Assembly (NCBI RefSeq): GCF_037126465.1
Contig: NC_088202.1
Location: 101,153,962-101,217,961 of the forward strand
Direction of reading: 5' to 3'
Length of the DNA stretch: 64,000 nucleotides
Source of the DNA: Ornithodoros turicata
Taxonomy: Eukaryota; Arthropoda; Arachnida; Ixodida; Argasidae
Of the stretch, positions 1 through 10,084 are shown in pieces. Within the stretch, counting starts at the first letter, position 1; every line of letters starts with the position of its first letter. Below the pieces are notes generated by a model that saw nothing but the letters and a program-made list of their open reading frames with translations, was not told the origin of the DNA and searched no databases. A program made the translations under genes and the position numbers.

Positions 1-135
1 TATATCGTTAAAAATCGCCAGACCCAGACATTCTGCTTCAGCGCTGCTTGTGCACGTCAATGAGACGGGGCACGAAGGAATAAGCCTTACCACAGCTACA
101 ACAAAAGACGCACACTATATGCCCGATCCTTCAAT
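1..135. other. No recognised feature
   Basis: No gene, repeat or RNA was recognised in this short stretch. Confidence 0.5.
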
Positions 136-178
136 CCTTTTCTTTTTCCTTTTTTTAATAAACATATCCCCCCCCCCC
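136..178 (+). mobile_element. Poly(C)-ended retroposon, 3' fragment
   Basis: A pyrimidine-rich stretch leads into AATAAACATAT and then a run of C. This is the 3' signature shared by the other copies near 6.97, 10.05, 20.1 and 46.4 kb. Only the last 40 or so bases are present, so the copy is strongly 5'-truncated. Flanking CCTTCAATC and CCTTTCCATC may be a decayed target duplication, but the match is weak. Confidence 0.6.
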
Positions 179-1001
179 TTTCCATCGACGAGGATTCTGG
201 CTGTTTACTTATACATGTTTCTCGCTCAACAGTTTATATAATGCACTTCGCAGTCGCTGAAAACAGGACTTCAAATTCCAACAGATCATAACTCGGAACG
301 ATATGTGTTTCACCATAGGAGAGCCTTATGCAAATTGTGGCAGATCCCTTATGAAAATACCAGTTATGCAAAACTCTGCTATGCTTCGATAGATGTCAGG
401 TTTAATAGGTCCTTTGTGGATGTTGCAGTTTGGAAACAGAATTGTGCTTCATAGGGAGGGGAGGCGTATCGTTTACCAAAAGAATAAAAGAGAGAGAGAG
501 AGGGCGGTCTGCCTGCCGGGCATAGGGAGACCAGTTGGCACATTGAGAGAAAAAGAGACAAGAACAAGAAAAAAAAAAAAAGAAAACGGGACATACAAAC
601 AACACACACGACGTGATCCGTTCATTTCGTAATGTTCTCTCAGCTTCTGTAGTAACAGATTGGGGATCAGATCGGAGTAGAGTGACTGAGTGAAACAGAA
701 AAAAAATAAAAATAAATAAAAATGGAGAAGATTGGCACCACCAACACCGCCGGAAGTGTGGAGTTGTTAGTTCAGGCGTGGTCTTAATTGGATACTCCTA
801 GATTCAGAAGCATTTCTGACGACACGTGCTCGAATTGTTCAAACTGTACCCTTATATACGCTTTCAGTTGCTCTTCTGTTTGCTTGACGGAGAGAATGCT
901 GCCATATTTCTAGATGACACCAAGTACCACCATGACACTTAATTCATTGCATTACTTTAACTACCAGATATAGTATATAGACAGATTCTTGGGACAGCAA
1001 A
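179..1001. other. No recognised feature
   Basis: No gene was recognised. The stretch has short purine-rich runs (near 490-520 and 540-590) and AT-rich runs. Reading frames here are short and follow low-complexity DNA. Confidence 0.5.
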
Positions 1002-1190
1002 ACAGTCTTGTAAGAGAGGGACAGTCTTGTAAAAAAATCGGTGTTATGATTCAACATGTCGAGTACTGCGATTTTTTCTTTAGCATTTATATGCATTACC
1101 ATTATGTTCACCAAACATGCCATGTACTGCGATTCCCCCCCCCCCTTTTTGTTCCTGTGCATTACTATAATGTTAACCCTCCAAAAAGGA
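1002..1190. repeat. Imperfect local tandem duplications
   Basis: ACAGTCTTGTAA occurs at 1002 and again at 1021. After it, two imperfect units of about 66 bp (1055-1120 and 1121-1190) share GTACTGCGAT, a T- or C-rich run, TGCATTAC and ATTATGTT/ATAATGTT. In the second unit the T run is replaced by a run of about 12 C. Confidence 0.55.
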
Positions 1191-2972
1191 TATTTGCCCA
1201 CTGGGTCCTGTGTCTTATCTGTACCTACTGACGCTTATGTTCCTGTAAAAAAAAAAGAATAAAAATCAAAAGTAATTCATTGATTGGAATGAAGTTAACA
1301 AGGATACACGCCATTAGAGAAGTGAGAAAAAAAAAGAATAGTGAGGTCGCACAGCACGATAAACTATAAAGCGAAAATTAACAAAGAAGAAAATATGTAC
1401 GATGGCTTTTGCTTCACGCAACATCTGCAAAAGGTACTTCAGCGTCACCGTCAAAGTTTGCCACTTTACTTGTAGCACTCATAAATAATTATGGAAGCAC
1501 GCTCCACAAAAGACTTCAAATGCGTGAAACACAGGCTAAGCAGCGGACAAGCAAGCGCCAAGCACCTGTTCCACTCAATGAAGTCATAGGCCCCGGGTAG
1601 ACCACATGTAACCGGGTTTTTCGACCGCCATGCGTGAGACGAGGCGGCGGAACTGAAGTTAGGAGAACCCACGCGGACCGCATTTCGGCGTTAAGCAGGC
1701 GGATAATTACATAACAGCGGAATAAGTCTTGATTTGTGCCGTCCTCTACAGGTGTCCCATTGCTATGCAGATGGCACAGCAAAGTGGTTTCACGTTCCTA
1801 TGTCCGTAGAAAGTCACGCCTTCAGATTATGTATGTGGGTAAATTGCAAAAAAAAAAAAAAAAGATATCAACGATTCTCCCAGGCGATTGAAAACATAAT
1901 AATAGACAAACATTTTTTTCAATAAAAATATATATTCTAAAAATCTTGCTGTGCGTTATAGGGTACGAAAATATTAGCAGAGGGTTAGCGAAGAACAAAA
2001 ATGGGCTGCATCGCCTTGCATTTTGCCAAAGGCGTTTAACGCCTGCAACGACAAAGCCATGGTCAGTTGGCTGCCACATATAATAAATAAATAAAAATTA
2101 AGAAATAAAGAATGGTTTCGATGCCATTGTTAATTTTTCTCCCCTGCATGCACTTCTTCCTTCACTGCATCCGGTACTGTTACGTACGAATCTATAGGAA
2201 CGTCCATAAAATAGTTTGTGTACGATTTCGAGTGGGCTATAAGCATTGTTTCACGGCAGGCGTAGGAAGTTAGTGGTTAGTGAAGCGAACGATAATCTTA
2301 CCGTGTTTTCGCTTACTCTGCTGACATTGAACAGGAAAGAGGGGAGAGGGGGGGGGGCGTAAGGTTAGGGTATACCAGTGGTCTTTCACATCATTGCAAA
2401 TTTTCATTCGGCTAAGTGGTTGAGCGATTATTTATAAATACAACCTCTCCATGTTTTCTCCTTGAATATCCTTACGATTCATCATTTTCTTCCAGATGAT
2501 CGATTAATCGAAGTAATCTGTTCATATTTGCTTCCAGGAAGGTTCGGAATGTAATTTCCGTAATATAATCAAGAATGACGTGGCAAAAGAAAGGCTGCTG
2601 CCTTTAACTCGTTACCGATTCTTTTTTTTTTTTTTCTTCATCTTTGTACTGTTTGGGTGGTGATGGTACAAAGATCTTGCCGTCGTTGAACAGTTTTCTG
2701 ACGAATCGAAATTTTGCTTCTGAGCAGGCGTCCGATGTATGCTGTGGATTTTCACCGTTGCCAGACGGTTCACTTCAACATCTGTCGTTTTAAAGACAGT
2801 GGGCAGGTGACAACAGAAGACGAAGTGCTGATATTATTTGATTGTGATAAAACAGTGATAGGAATAAATAAAAAGAATCACCACGTCAGCGAACCCCGGG
2901 TGGTCTTAATTATCCGTAGTACTATCCTGCGGCACTTGCAGCACGTCGCCATACAGATGTATAGGGTAATTC
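1191..2972. other. No recognised feature
   Basis: Nothing recognisable as a gene. A-rich runs (1249-1258, 1849-1862), a T run (2622-2635) and a G run (2349-2357) are present. Open frames do not exceed about 100 codons and resemble no family I know. Confidence 0.5.
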
Positions 2973-3125
2973 CCCAAGCAGCACAATGCACTGAAAGTCG
3001 AGTGCAATAGGGGTGGACGGGTAGGAGGAAGGCCTTGAACAGATTCGTGAAGCTAAAGAACGTTGATAAGACACATACCATCCACCCCTATTGCACTCGA
3101 CTTTCAGTACATTGTGCTGCTTGGG
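2973..3125. repeat. Inverted repeat, 48-bp arms, 57-bp spacer
   Basis: Bases 2973-3020 (starting CCCAAGCAGCACAATG) pair with 3078-3125 (ending CATTGTGCTGCTTGGG) with only two mismatches, at 2989/3109 and 3018/3080. The spacer is 57 nt. The arms contain GTCGAGTGCAATAGGGG. Near-identity of the arms implies a recent origin or homogenisation. It could be part of a foldback transposon or a hairpin-forming locus; no flanking target duplication was found. Confidence 0.85.
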
Positions 3126-3441
3126 TCATCTTATGTGTAAATCTACACCCAATTATTATTATTAGTGCCTCGTCACCGGAGCAGTTCTCCTACTCCCACA
3201 TTATATATAGACCCATGAAAACACGTTAGAAACATAGTAATGTAGGTTGGAACAACGCAGGGTGAACTAGGGCGAGCATACTATAGGTGAACAACAAGGC
3301 CCCGATAACATCCGAGGCTAATGAGTTTTGTCCATGCTACATAAAAAGCTCACCAGTGCTGAAATCGTTGCGTTATTGTTCATGAGTTCCAAAGCGGCCC
3401 CAACCACGATGATGATATCAGGACTATGTATATATATATTA
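3126..3441. other. No recognised feature
   Basis: No gene or repeat was recognised between the inverted repeat and the minisatellite, apart from a short TA run near 3427-3440. Confidence 0.45.
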
Positions 3442-3531
3442 CCTCACCTCAAAAATTTTTTTCAAAATTTTTCTCACCTCACCTCATTTTTTTTCTCGAA
3501 ATTTTCCTCACATCACCTCAACTCAATTTTT
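3442..3531. repeat. CCTCACCTCA minisatellite, first block
   Basis: About three imperfect units alternate CCTCACCTCA with an A/T-rich AAAATTTTT-type segment. The same unit recurs at 4079-4236, so the two blocks probably belong to one element or arose from the same satellite. Confidence 0.7.
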
Positions 3532-4078
3532 TAAAGCTATTTGTGTATTCGATGTGAAGATTGTGTATTCGATGCGCGTTGGCTTTGAGTGACTGCCAAT
3601 GTAAATGCATATACCTCAAGCGTGAATGCATACAAGGTGCGGCACGAAACGTGTCATTTGACCATTATCAGAAAACTGCTTAACGGAAAAATATGGGGTA
3701 AACAACTTTCTTCTGGACATTTAGTTTGTCAGCAAATACAAATAGTTTCATGAATTTGCCATTGAAATACATTTTCGAAATTGAGCTCATGAAATTGCTT
3801 AGTCAATGTAACGTTCATTTTTTTTTTCTTGCTGGAGGATTTGGCCTACTCAATCACAGAAAACGCTTCGTGGAACGATTGTTATACCCGTAAAAGTTGC
3901 GCGGAAATTGAGGTTCGGTTGCGGGTATGCGAATGACGCGCAAAGTCGGGCGTCAGATCACCGGCGAGAGAGGAGGGCAGTCCCCGCCCAGATGAGAGAC
4001 AGAAGCTGCGGAAAGAAGGAAAGATATCCCGTGTACGCGCGGGAAAAGTTTTCATTAAGTTCGCGTTCATAAATTTTT
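3532..4078. other. Spacer between two minisatellite blocks
   Basis: Unique-looking sequence. GTGTATTCGATG occurs twice near 3542-3575. The segment may be the interior of a non-autonomous element whose ends are the two minisatellite blocks. No coding potential was recognised. Confidence 0.35.
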
Positions 4079-4301
4079 CCTTGCCTCACCTCAAAATGTT
4101 TTTGAAATTTTTCCTCCACCTCACCTAAAAAATTGAAAATTTCCTCGCCTCACCTCACCTCAAAAATGTTTTTAAAAATTTCCTCACCTCACCTCACAAA
4201 CTTTTTGAAAATTTTCCTCACCTCACCTCATCTCAAATATCGTGAGGTGAGGGTGAGGAAACCCTCACCCTCGCACGCCCTCGTGAGGGTGCCCACCTCT
4301 G
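4079..4301. repeat. CCTCACCTCA minisatellite with hAT-like right end
   Basis: About five imperfect units of CCTCACCTCA plus AAATTTTTGAAA-type sequence are followed by a small hairpin (GAGGGTGAGG, AAA, CCCTCACCCTC). The block ends TGCCCACCTCTG. Read on the other strand this end is CAGAGGTGGGCA, which resembles hAT-superfamily termini. The following octamer is CTAGGGAG. I could not find a matching left terminus, so assignment to hAT is tentative. Confidence 0.55.
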
Positions 4302-4344
4302 CTAGGGAGTGCACTTGAGGAGAGCATATGCTATATTGCAATTG

Positions 4345-4396
4345 ATTTCATGGAATCATTCCATGAAATTATGACCATGACCATGGTCATGGTCAT
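4345..4396. repeat. Two adjacent small palindromes
   Basis: ATTTCATGGAAT and ATTCCATGAAAT (4345-4356 and 4358-4369) are perfect 12-bp arms around one base. Next to them 4371-4396 is a perfect 26-bp palindrome made of ATGACC/GGTCAT units. These probably reflect low-complexity expansion. Confidence 0.8.
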
Positions 4397-4530
4397 GACC
4401 ATACTCATTCTTGGAAAAAGTGTTACATATATCTTTAAAAAAATATGTTCACAGTTAGCTGGGACACCTTGTATATACGCTGAAATAAATGTGTACGGGA
4501 AATTAAACAGTTGGTTGAAAAAAATTAGAG

Positions 4531-4608
4531 GCACACACACACACATAAATGGAATGATGATTTGGTGGGTCATTCCTCGACGTTATGGCAGACAACGAAG
4601 ATATAGGG
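4531..4608 (-). mobile_element. LINE-like 3' tail with (TG)n end
   Basis: Read on the minus strand, a hairpin-like GCCATAACGTC segment is followed by GACCCACCAAATCATCATTCC, then ATTTATG and a (TG)n tail. The arrangement resembles the better conserved copy at 33946-34016 and, more distantly, the 3' ends of the LINE family at 14.2, 21.1, 46.9 and 50.8 kb, which end in (TTG)n. Only the extreme 3' end is present. Confidence 0.5.
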
Positions 4609-4686
4609 AGTAAGCAAAAATGGAGACGTTATTTCTTTACAGGTGGAAAGTTAAGGGGCTACGACGACGTTGCGGCGGAAGCTCCA

Positions 4687-4736
4687 CCTTCGTCAGGACT
4701 AAGGGGTGACAATTCACCCCTTAGTCCTGACGAAGG
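4687..4736. repeat. Perfect hairpin, 23-bp arms, 4-nt loop
   Basis: Bases 4687-4709 (CCTTCGTCAGGACTAAGGGG and TGA) are exactly complementary to 4714-4736, with loop CAAT. Such short perfect hairpins are young. It could be a transcribed stem-loop, a foldback duplication or a template-switch product. Nothing shows that it is a known RNA. Confidence 0.9.
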
Positions 4737-5957
4737 CGCAGCTTGCGAAGGCGGAGGCGCTTGACATCAGTTAAGCGCAGATTGACGATGCACCTTGCGA
4801 AATACCAACGTTATGCGCAGCTGATCTAGCGACACGAACGGCGTGCGGAGGAATTTGATCCTGTCACCGCTGTGCCAGATTACGTTACCCACGACGTCAC
4901 CACTCACCGCATAGTACGCACATACATGACTGGGCCACGGTCCTTTCTGCGAGCCGTGTGCAAACCCAATGCAAGCCACAGGGCCACGCGTGTATAGAAG
5001 TCAGGAAGCGAGAGGAAGGAAGGTCCAGAGGCGATTTTATTCGCGCGCGGTTAAAAAAAAGCGCCGCATTTCAACCGTAAAAAACTTCTGGTGTACCAGT
5101 TTCTAAACGGAAAGATCCGTTTTCATACAAACTTTCATGGAGTGTTCAGAAAATTTCGTAGTCCCTTTACTGCTCTCTCTCCACAGAAGCTCTGCATCCA
5201 ATGGAACTCTAAGCAGTTCATGCCAGTTTGGTTTTGGTTACTGGTACGTTGGCTAGCAGTCGTTACAATGCTGCATTTCACGCGAACAGAGGGTTCATAC
5301 CGCAAGCAGCCGTGCACGAAACTTCGCACACACGTAACTCCTTCCTCCTATGCGTACCGCAAAGGTGTTCTGAGGTCACCGTGCGTGAAGGGTGAATGTG
5401 GCGCCTCTATCGGATTGGCAACGTGGTTTGGTGAAAGTGGGAAATTTTCAGCGTGCCTCTGGAGAACCGGGTAAGCTATACAGGAGATGCACCTGGTGCC
5501 TCGGAGCTCGAAGTTGTGACAGACCTTACTATAAGGATTACGCAGGAATACGCTACAACGGTTTGTCTCTGCACATGGGAAAGGGTAAAGGTCGGGGAAA
5601 CCACGTGACGAACTGTCTGTCTAATCACAAGACGGAAATAAGGAGGTATTCGTATAGTCTGATGGCATGGGTCCACAGAAGAAGCTACGTGCGCCTCAGC
5701 CTTTATATTTTACCCCCTCATTTTGGAGAGGGGCAACGGGGGAGAGTGGGAACTGTGGCGCTGCGCAGAAAGCTGACTGACTTGCACAGCGTATTGTACT
5801 CGTCCGTGAAAGTCAGTCGAAAATATCGTTTTAGATGTATGTATCTAGACGTGAAGAGCAACACACGACTACCGGTGCGTTTATTCGTGCGGGAAAATAA
5901 AAAGCCTACAGAAGTGCAGGAGTATTGCTCCTTGTTTGCTTTTTTTCTCTTGCGATA
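4737..5957. other. Unassigned stretch with a 188-codon open frame
   Basis: A plus-strand frame of 188 codons runs from 5392 to 5958 and overlaps a 127-codon frame (5091-5474). Neither resembles a family I know. No repeated residues, membrane segment or domain motif stands out, and this length is expected about once by chance in 64 kb. I treat the stretch as non-coding unless transcript or homology evidence appears. Confidence 0.4.
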
Positions 5958-6649
5958 GTATGAACCAGGGTTGGCTACCGGAAACAGAAACGGAAACGAG
6001 AAACGGTAATTACCGAAATTCAACAGGAAACGAAAATGGAAATGGAAAGAAGATAGTTTTAGTTTCCACTACCAGAAACCGAAACGGAAACGAAATTCAA
6101 AAGTGGTAATGTTAACGGAAACCAAATTCGCAGGACGTTTCCCTCAGTGATTTCGCGTTAATATGAAAATTATATGCATCCGCACTATTCTTCCAGTCAT
6201 CATTCATTCATTCATTCATCCGTTTATTTCCTGACTTTCTTTCGTGTTGACCCCGCTGCGCAGCAAGATGGACGCGAAAGTTTTGGATGACGTGTTATTT
6301 TTGCTTACGGGCGGAGACTTTTGAAACTTAAAGGCATGTATTTCCGCAACCTAGAGAGGCATCTACTTGCGGTGCATAAGATTCGTGACAAACTTTGCAT
6401 TAACGTCTTTAGTGGTGTTTAGTGTGGCTGTCCTTTTGTATCCATTATGTAACTAGAATATCTGACATGAAAAAGCCAAAACCAGAAACAGTACGAGTTC
6501 CGGATGAGAAACAGAAACCAGTACCGAAATGACCTCGGAAACGGAAGCGGAAACGAAATTCTTAAAAGGAAACGGAAACGAAAAACCGAGGTTTTCAGTT
6601 ACCAGAAACGGAAACAATAATATTTTCGGTAACCAACCCTTGTATGAAC
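5958..6649. mobile_element. hAT-like non-autonomous element with 8-bp TSD
   Basis: The octamer GTATGAAC stands at 5958-5965 and again at 6642-6649. Between them a 676-bp element starts CAGGGTTGGCTACCGGAAA and ends with the inverse of AAGGGTTGGTTACCGAAAA. An 8-bp duplication and a CAGGGTTGG-type terminus are characteristic of the hAT superfamily. The subterminal regions are filled with GGAAAC/GAAACG units on the same strand at both ends (5980-6130 and 6480-6620), possible transposase binding repeats. No transposase frame is present, so movement would need a transposase supplied in trans. A CATT microsatellite lies at about 6202-6220. Confidence 0.8.
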
Positions 6650-6949
6650 ACCAAAATTTCACCTAATGCGCATTTCTGACTTCGATCATATAAAATAGAA
6701 CTCTCGAGTGACGAATTCAATTCCTCCCTTTTTTGTAAGAAACAACCAAACAAACAAAATAGAACTCAAAATTTTCGAAAGTGCTAAATTTTTGTGCAGA
6801 GTTGACGATGGCCCTATGACACCAAAATGCATTCAGTGAACAAGATATTAGCCTTTACAAAGCCTACACAAAATCCGAGCGAGGACAAAGCAAATATTCT
6901 TCATCACGGACATAGCGTGAAGGTAGGCGGCATGCAGAGGCCAAAAAAG
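6650..6949. other. No recognised feature
   Basis: AT-rich sequence with AAATAGAACTC repeated near 6696 and 6756. No gene was recognised. Confidence 0.45.
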
Positions 6950-6996
6950 ACCCAATTTTTTTTCCTTTTCGTCTAATTAATATATCCCCCCCCCCA
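6950..6996 (+). mobile_element. Poly(C)-ended retroposon, 3' fragment
   Basis: CTTTTCGTCTAATTAATATAT leads into a run of 10 C, matching the 3' end of the family. A-rich sequence follows the C tract and an A-rich run also precedes the fragment (6943-6949), which is compatible with an A-rich target duplication but not decisive. Confidence 0.5.
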
Positions 6997-7263
6997 AAAA
7001 AAAGCAAGCCGTTTTTGCTAGTGCCACTCCCAAACGCGATTTGGCAGGCCACGTAACATAAGATACATACATACAAACGTAAGATACATTTGGAAGCTTC
7101 GTTGCAGAGCGCTCGCATTCGTATTTGCATATGCGCGTTGTGCATATGGGGCCGATCTAGACCGACCTGCCACACGTTTTTGACACGTTTTAAGCATGAT
7201 TCCCAATGGCCTAAACTTACATGTTTATTAGCAAGACGTGCATGGGAGTAACAGGTTTTGTCG
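6997..7263. other. No recognised feature
   Basis: No gene or repeat was recognised in this interval. Confidence 0.4.
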
Positions 7264-7385
7264 GGTGAGGAATCAAACCTATCCCTATTTTTACTTTCCC
7301 ATCCAATCTCACTCCACTTGGTGGTGCTTTAGCCTATACAGTAAGTGAGAGCGCTTTTCCCAATACAAGAACCGCTGGGCCAGTG
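7264..7385 (-). repeat. Possible tRNA-derived SINE head
   Basis: On the minus strand TGGCCCAGCGG (near 7375) fits the box A consensus and GGTTTGATTCC (near 7268-7278) fits box B with one mismatch. The boxes are about 100 nt apart, too far for a working tRNA gene, so this is better read as a decayed tRNA-derived SINE head with an insertion between the boxes. No cloverleaf can be drawn. Confidence 0.35.
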
Positions 7386-8253
7386 AAATGTTTTGGTGCG
7401 TCGGGAGCTACAGGTCCCCAAGATCAGCAAATGCAAAATGTTTACACAATACCCAGTCTGAGAAGAAACTTTCGAACCCTATGAAATGATTATTTTCATC
7501 AGAGTTGTAGGGGTAGCTTAGAGCATAAGATATTTTTTAGTAATCTATAGTCAATAATAATTTGGACAACAGTACCTGTTCCAGAAAATTAGAACGCGTG
7601 TGGACTTATTGAATGTTGTGACGCAATATTTTCTCCGATCTTTGTGATAATTTGAGGGAGCACAAAAGTCCGAGTGATTGGTGTACAGGAAGGAATTGTG
7701 CAGGAACGGTTGGAGAACATTCGAGTGGAAATATAGAGCGCATCTAAATCTAGATGTGCATGAAAAAGAAAAACATCGACAAGACACCAAAGCCGCATGC
7801 ATGCCACACACACGTATAGGCGAGTCAAATGGTCGGAGCATGCAATATCGCCTTGTGTTGTGAACTTGGAAACCGCATTTCGCATCGTAGCAAGGAGTAT
7901 GTGCGGCACATGTGACGTTGCTGGCCTAGAATGTGAAGCAACAGACGAGACATCAGGTGAAGCGCAGGATGTTGTCCAATAACGTGACAGTCAGACAGAC
8001 CATTCGTGCGGCTTCCGTCGTCCTCCCAGCAGTTGATTTGCTTTTCCTCTGTTTGTCCCGTTGACACAATGAGTTTGCGGCCTTCGCTGAAAAACAAAGA
8101 AAGCTCTGCTTCTATTCCTGCTATTACATCCGTTCCGCACATCATCACGTTCTTGCTCTCTTTCAATTCTTCACGTTTTTGTTTCCTTCTTCTTTTACAT
8201 ACTGCTGTCGTGAGCTCTTTCCGTCAGACTTCCGGAAATTTTGCAGCCTGTAT
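7386..8253. other. No recognised feature
   Basis: Open frames of up to 113 codons occur on both strands but match no family I recognise, and no splice-supported exon structure is evident. Confidence 0.4.
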
Positions 8254-8353
8254 NNNNNNNNNNNNNNNNNNNNNNNNNNNNNNNNNNNNNNNNNNNNNNN
8301 NNNNNNNNNNNNNNNNNNNNNNNNNNNNNNNNNNNNNNNNNNNNNNNNNNNNN
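8254..8353. other. Assembly gap of 100 N
   Basis: Exactly 100 N, the usual placeholder for a gap of unknown size. The eight bases before it (8246-8253) and after it (8354-8361) are both GCCTGTAT, so the two contig ends may overlap and the true gap could be zero. Confidence 0.98.
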
Positions 8354-8649
8354 GCCTGTATAAACACCACGACTCCGTCCAATGCTTTTGAAGTTTGATC
8401 TGTGTAGTTGAGGAGTTCGAAATGCTACTGCGTGCTTTGTTAATTTGCCTGCAAGTATACTGGGTGGTGCATTTCACTAGTAAAACGCCATTCATGTTTT
8501 CCGTCTTTTGAAACGGATTGTAATCGAGGCACCGTCAGCTGTTAGCCTGAGGCATGGTGGCAAACTTTCATGAGATATGCTTTTTCCCGAAATTCTCTTT
8601 ACGATTTAATCCAATGACTCCAACCGCGAAGCATATAAAGCCGAACAAA
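8354..8649. other. No recognised feature
   Basis: Nothing recognisable as a gene between the gap and the poly(C) retroposon. Confidence 0.4.
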
Positions 8650-8820
8650 ACAAAACACTGGGGGGGGGGGGGGGGGGGGATATACGTTTATTTCGGAAAG
8701 GTCAGCCTGTTTGCTATTCCTAAATCAAAACATATCACAAAGATGAAGTAAAAACAAATATAAGATGATGAGGGTGGCGTGATGTGTAGATGACATGAAA
8801 GGTCAACTCACAAAACAATG
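8650..8820 (-). mobile_element. Poly(C)-ended retroposon, near full length
   Basis: The element (about 8661-8809, minus strand) ends in CGAAATAAACGTATAT and about 19 C (read as G on the plus strand). It shares with the copy at 20044-20190 the sequence from GCCACCCTCATCAT through TTTTACTTCATCTTTGTGATAT, GGAATAGCAA, and GGCTGACCTTTCCG. ACAAAACACTG at 8650-8660 and ACAAAACAATG at 8810-8820 are a likely 11-bp target duplication with one change. It lacks about 10 bases between GGAATAGCAA and GGCTGACC that the 20-kb copy has. Confidence 0.75.
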
Positions 8821-10003
8821 GTAAGATAGCTTTATATCGGAGTATGTCGTTCAAGATATTTTTTTCTCTTCTTCCACATTTTTCTCTACCATAATCAGCG
8901 TCATCCTTCTGATTGTGTTTTTTTTTTCTGGGATTCCCTCTGTATAGCTTCTTTCTGACTTGTGCAAGGAAAACACTTCAGAGAATATAGGGCTGAAATG
9001 CACGTAACAGCGCTGCTCGCACGATGCCCTCCATGCTACCAATTGTGCAGAGTCTGAACCGTCGCACGTGACTGCTATGTTTTATTCTACTCCCGAAGAA
9101 GCATCACGCGTTCGTTTATTTATTTTTTTTACTAGAAAAATATTCACAATCGCGATGCATCCGCGCCGATTGCAACTCGCGTGCTTCTCGGCGTATTCAG
9201 AAATACCATGACGTGCACAACGAACGACCTCACGTGACGTTTGGTTGGTCTCCATCCCCGAATTCAAAACAAAACGATACTTCTCGGAATGCTCACACGC
9301 GAATTTCCCTATTCGTGTCTCCCAAGGAAGTACGTTCGCTCGAAAGTCTTCAGTGTTTCTTGTCCCAGAAAAAAACGAACGCAGAGGAGAAGAACCCAAA
9401 AGTGGATCGAATTCAGATTTCTCGAGCGAAAGCACGGGATCGATTATATACGACAGGTGCAGCGATTCTTTCTTAGAATCTGGAGATCAGTGGCCCTCTC
9501 TTTTGTGCGTATACTCTCCGCCCGTCGCGTCGAATAAAAGTGAATGTAATTCTGACGTGCACGAGACTTGCCGCTGTTGGTGCCGGCTGCTCTGGAAATT
9601 GCCCTTTGAAGACAAGCGAGCCTCGAGTGTTGTGCCTTTGAGGGTAGAGGGACATGTCGACCACGGTTCACCAAAAACCAGACGAGTTTGTTTCTCTTTC
9701 CGATGAAAGCAAGTTGGAATAGCAAAACGTGTAAGGTACAATTGTAGCGCTCATCAAGATTTGTTAACATGTTCTGATTGAACGCAATCGCTTTCGCAGA
9801 AGCCGCAAATAGCTTCGAAGAGTGTGGTCCCCTGGAGTTCGGTACAGTTACAAATAAAGTAACAGGGTAAGGCATTTTAAAGAGGATACGCCACAGCATA
9901 AAACAGTGCCTTCAGGTTGATGGCCTTGGCATTGCACTGCTTTAACATGCACACACGCAGTGATGCAGGCCACCCGCTATTGCAAACGGAAACACCGAGG
10001 CCT
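8821..10003. other. Unassigned stretch with overlapping open frames
   Basis: Frames of 153 codons on the plus strand (9245-9706) and 151 codons on the minus strand (9444-9899) overlap. Neither contains a motif I recognise. Frames of similar length on both strands suggest stop-poor composition rather than a gene. This could hide an exon, but I see no evidence for one. Confidence 0.35.
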
Positions 10004-10084
10004 CGAGACATCTCTCTCTCTCTTTCTTATTTTTTTCTTTCTTTCGATAAATGATAACCCCCCCCCCCCCCCCCCGATACATCT
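10004..10084 (+). mobile_element. Poly(C)-ended retroposon, 3' fragment with TSD
   Basis: A CT-rich run, CGATAAATGATAA and about 18 C make up the fragment. CGAGACATCT (10004-10013) before it and CGATACATCT (10075-10084) after it look like a 10-bp target duplication with one change, so this short piece is a 5'-truncated insertion rather than a random C run. Confidence 0.65.

Noticed and set aside
1134..1147. C run as a further poly(C) retroposon tail
   Set aside because: It is not preceded by AATAAA/ACATAT and lies inside a local tandem repeat that has T at the same place in the other unit.
3268..3275. CTAGGGCG as left target duplication for the hAT-like end at 4301 (CTAGGGAG)
   Set aside because: The sequence after it does not match the CAGAGGTGGGCA terminus.
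9245..9899. Overlapping 150-codon frames on both strands as a possible gene
   Set aside because: Neither frame has a recognisable domain, and mutual overlap suggests stop-poor composition.
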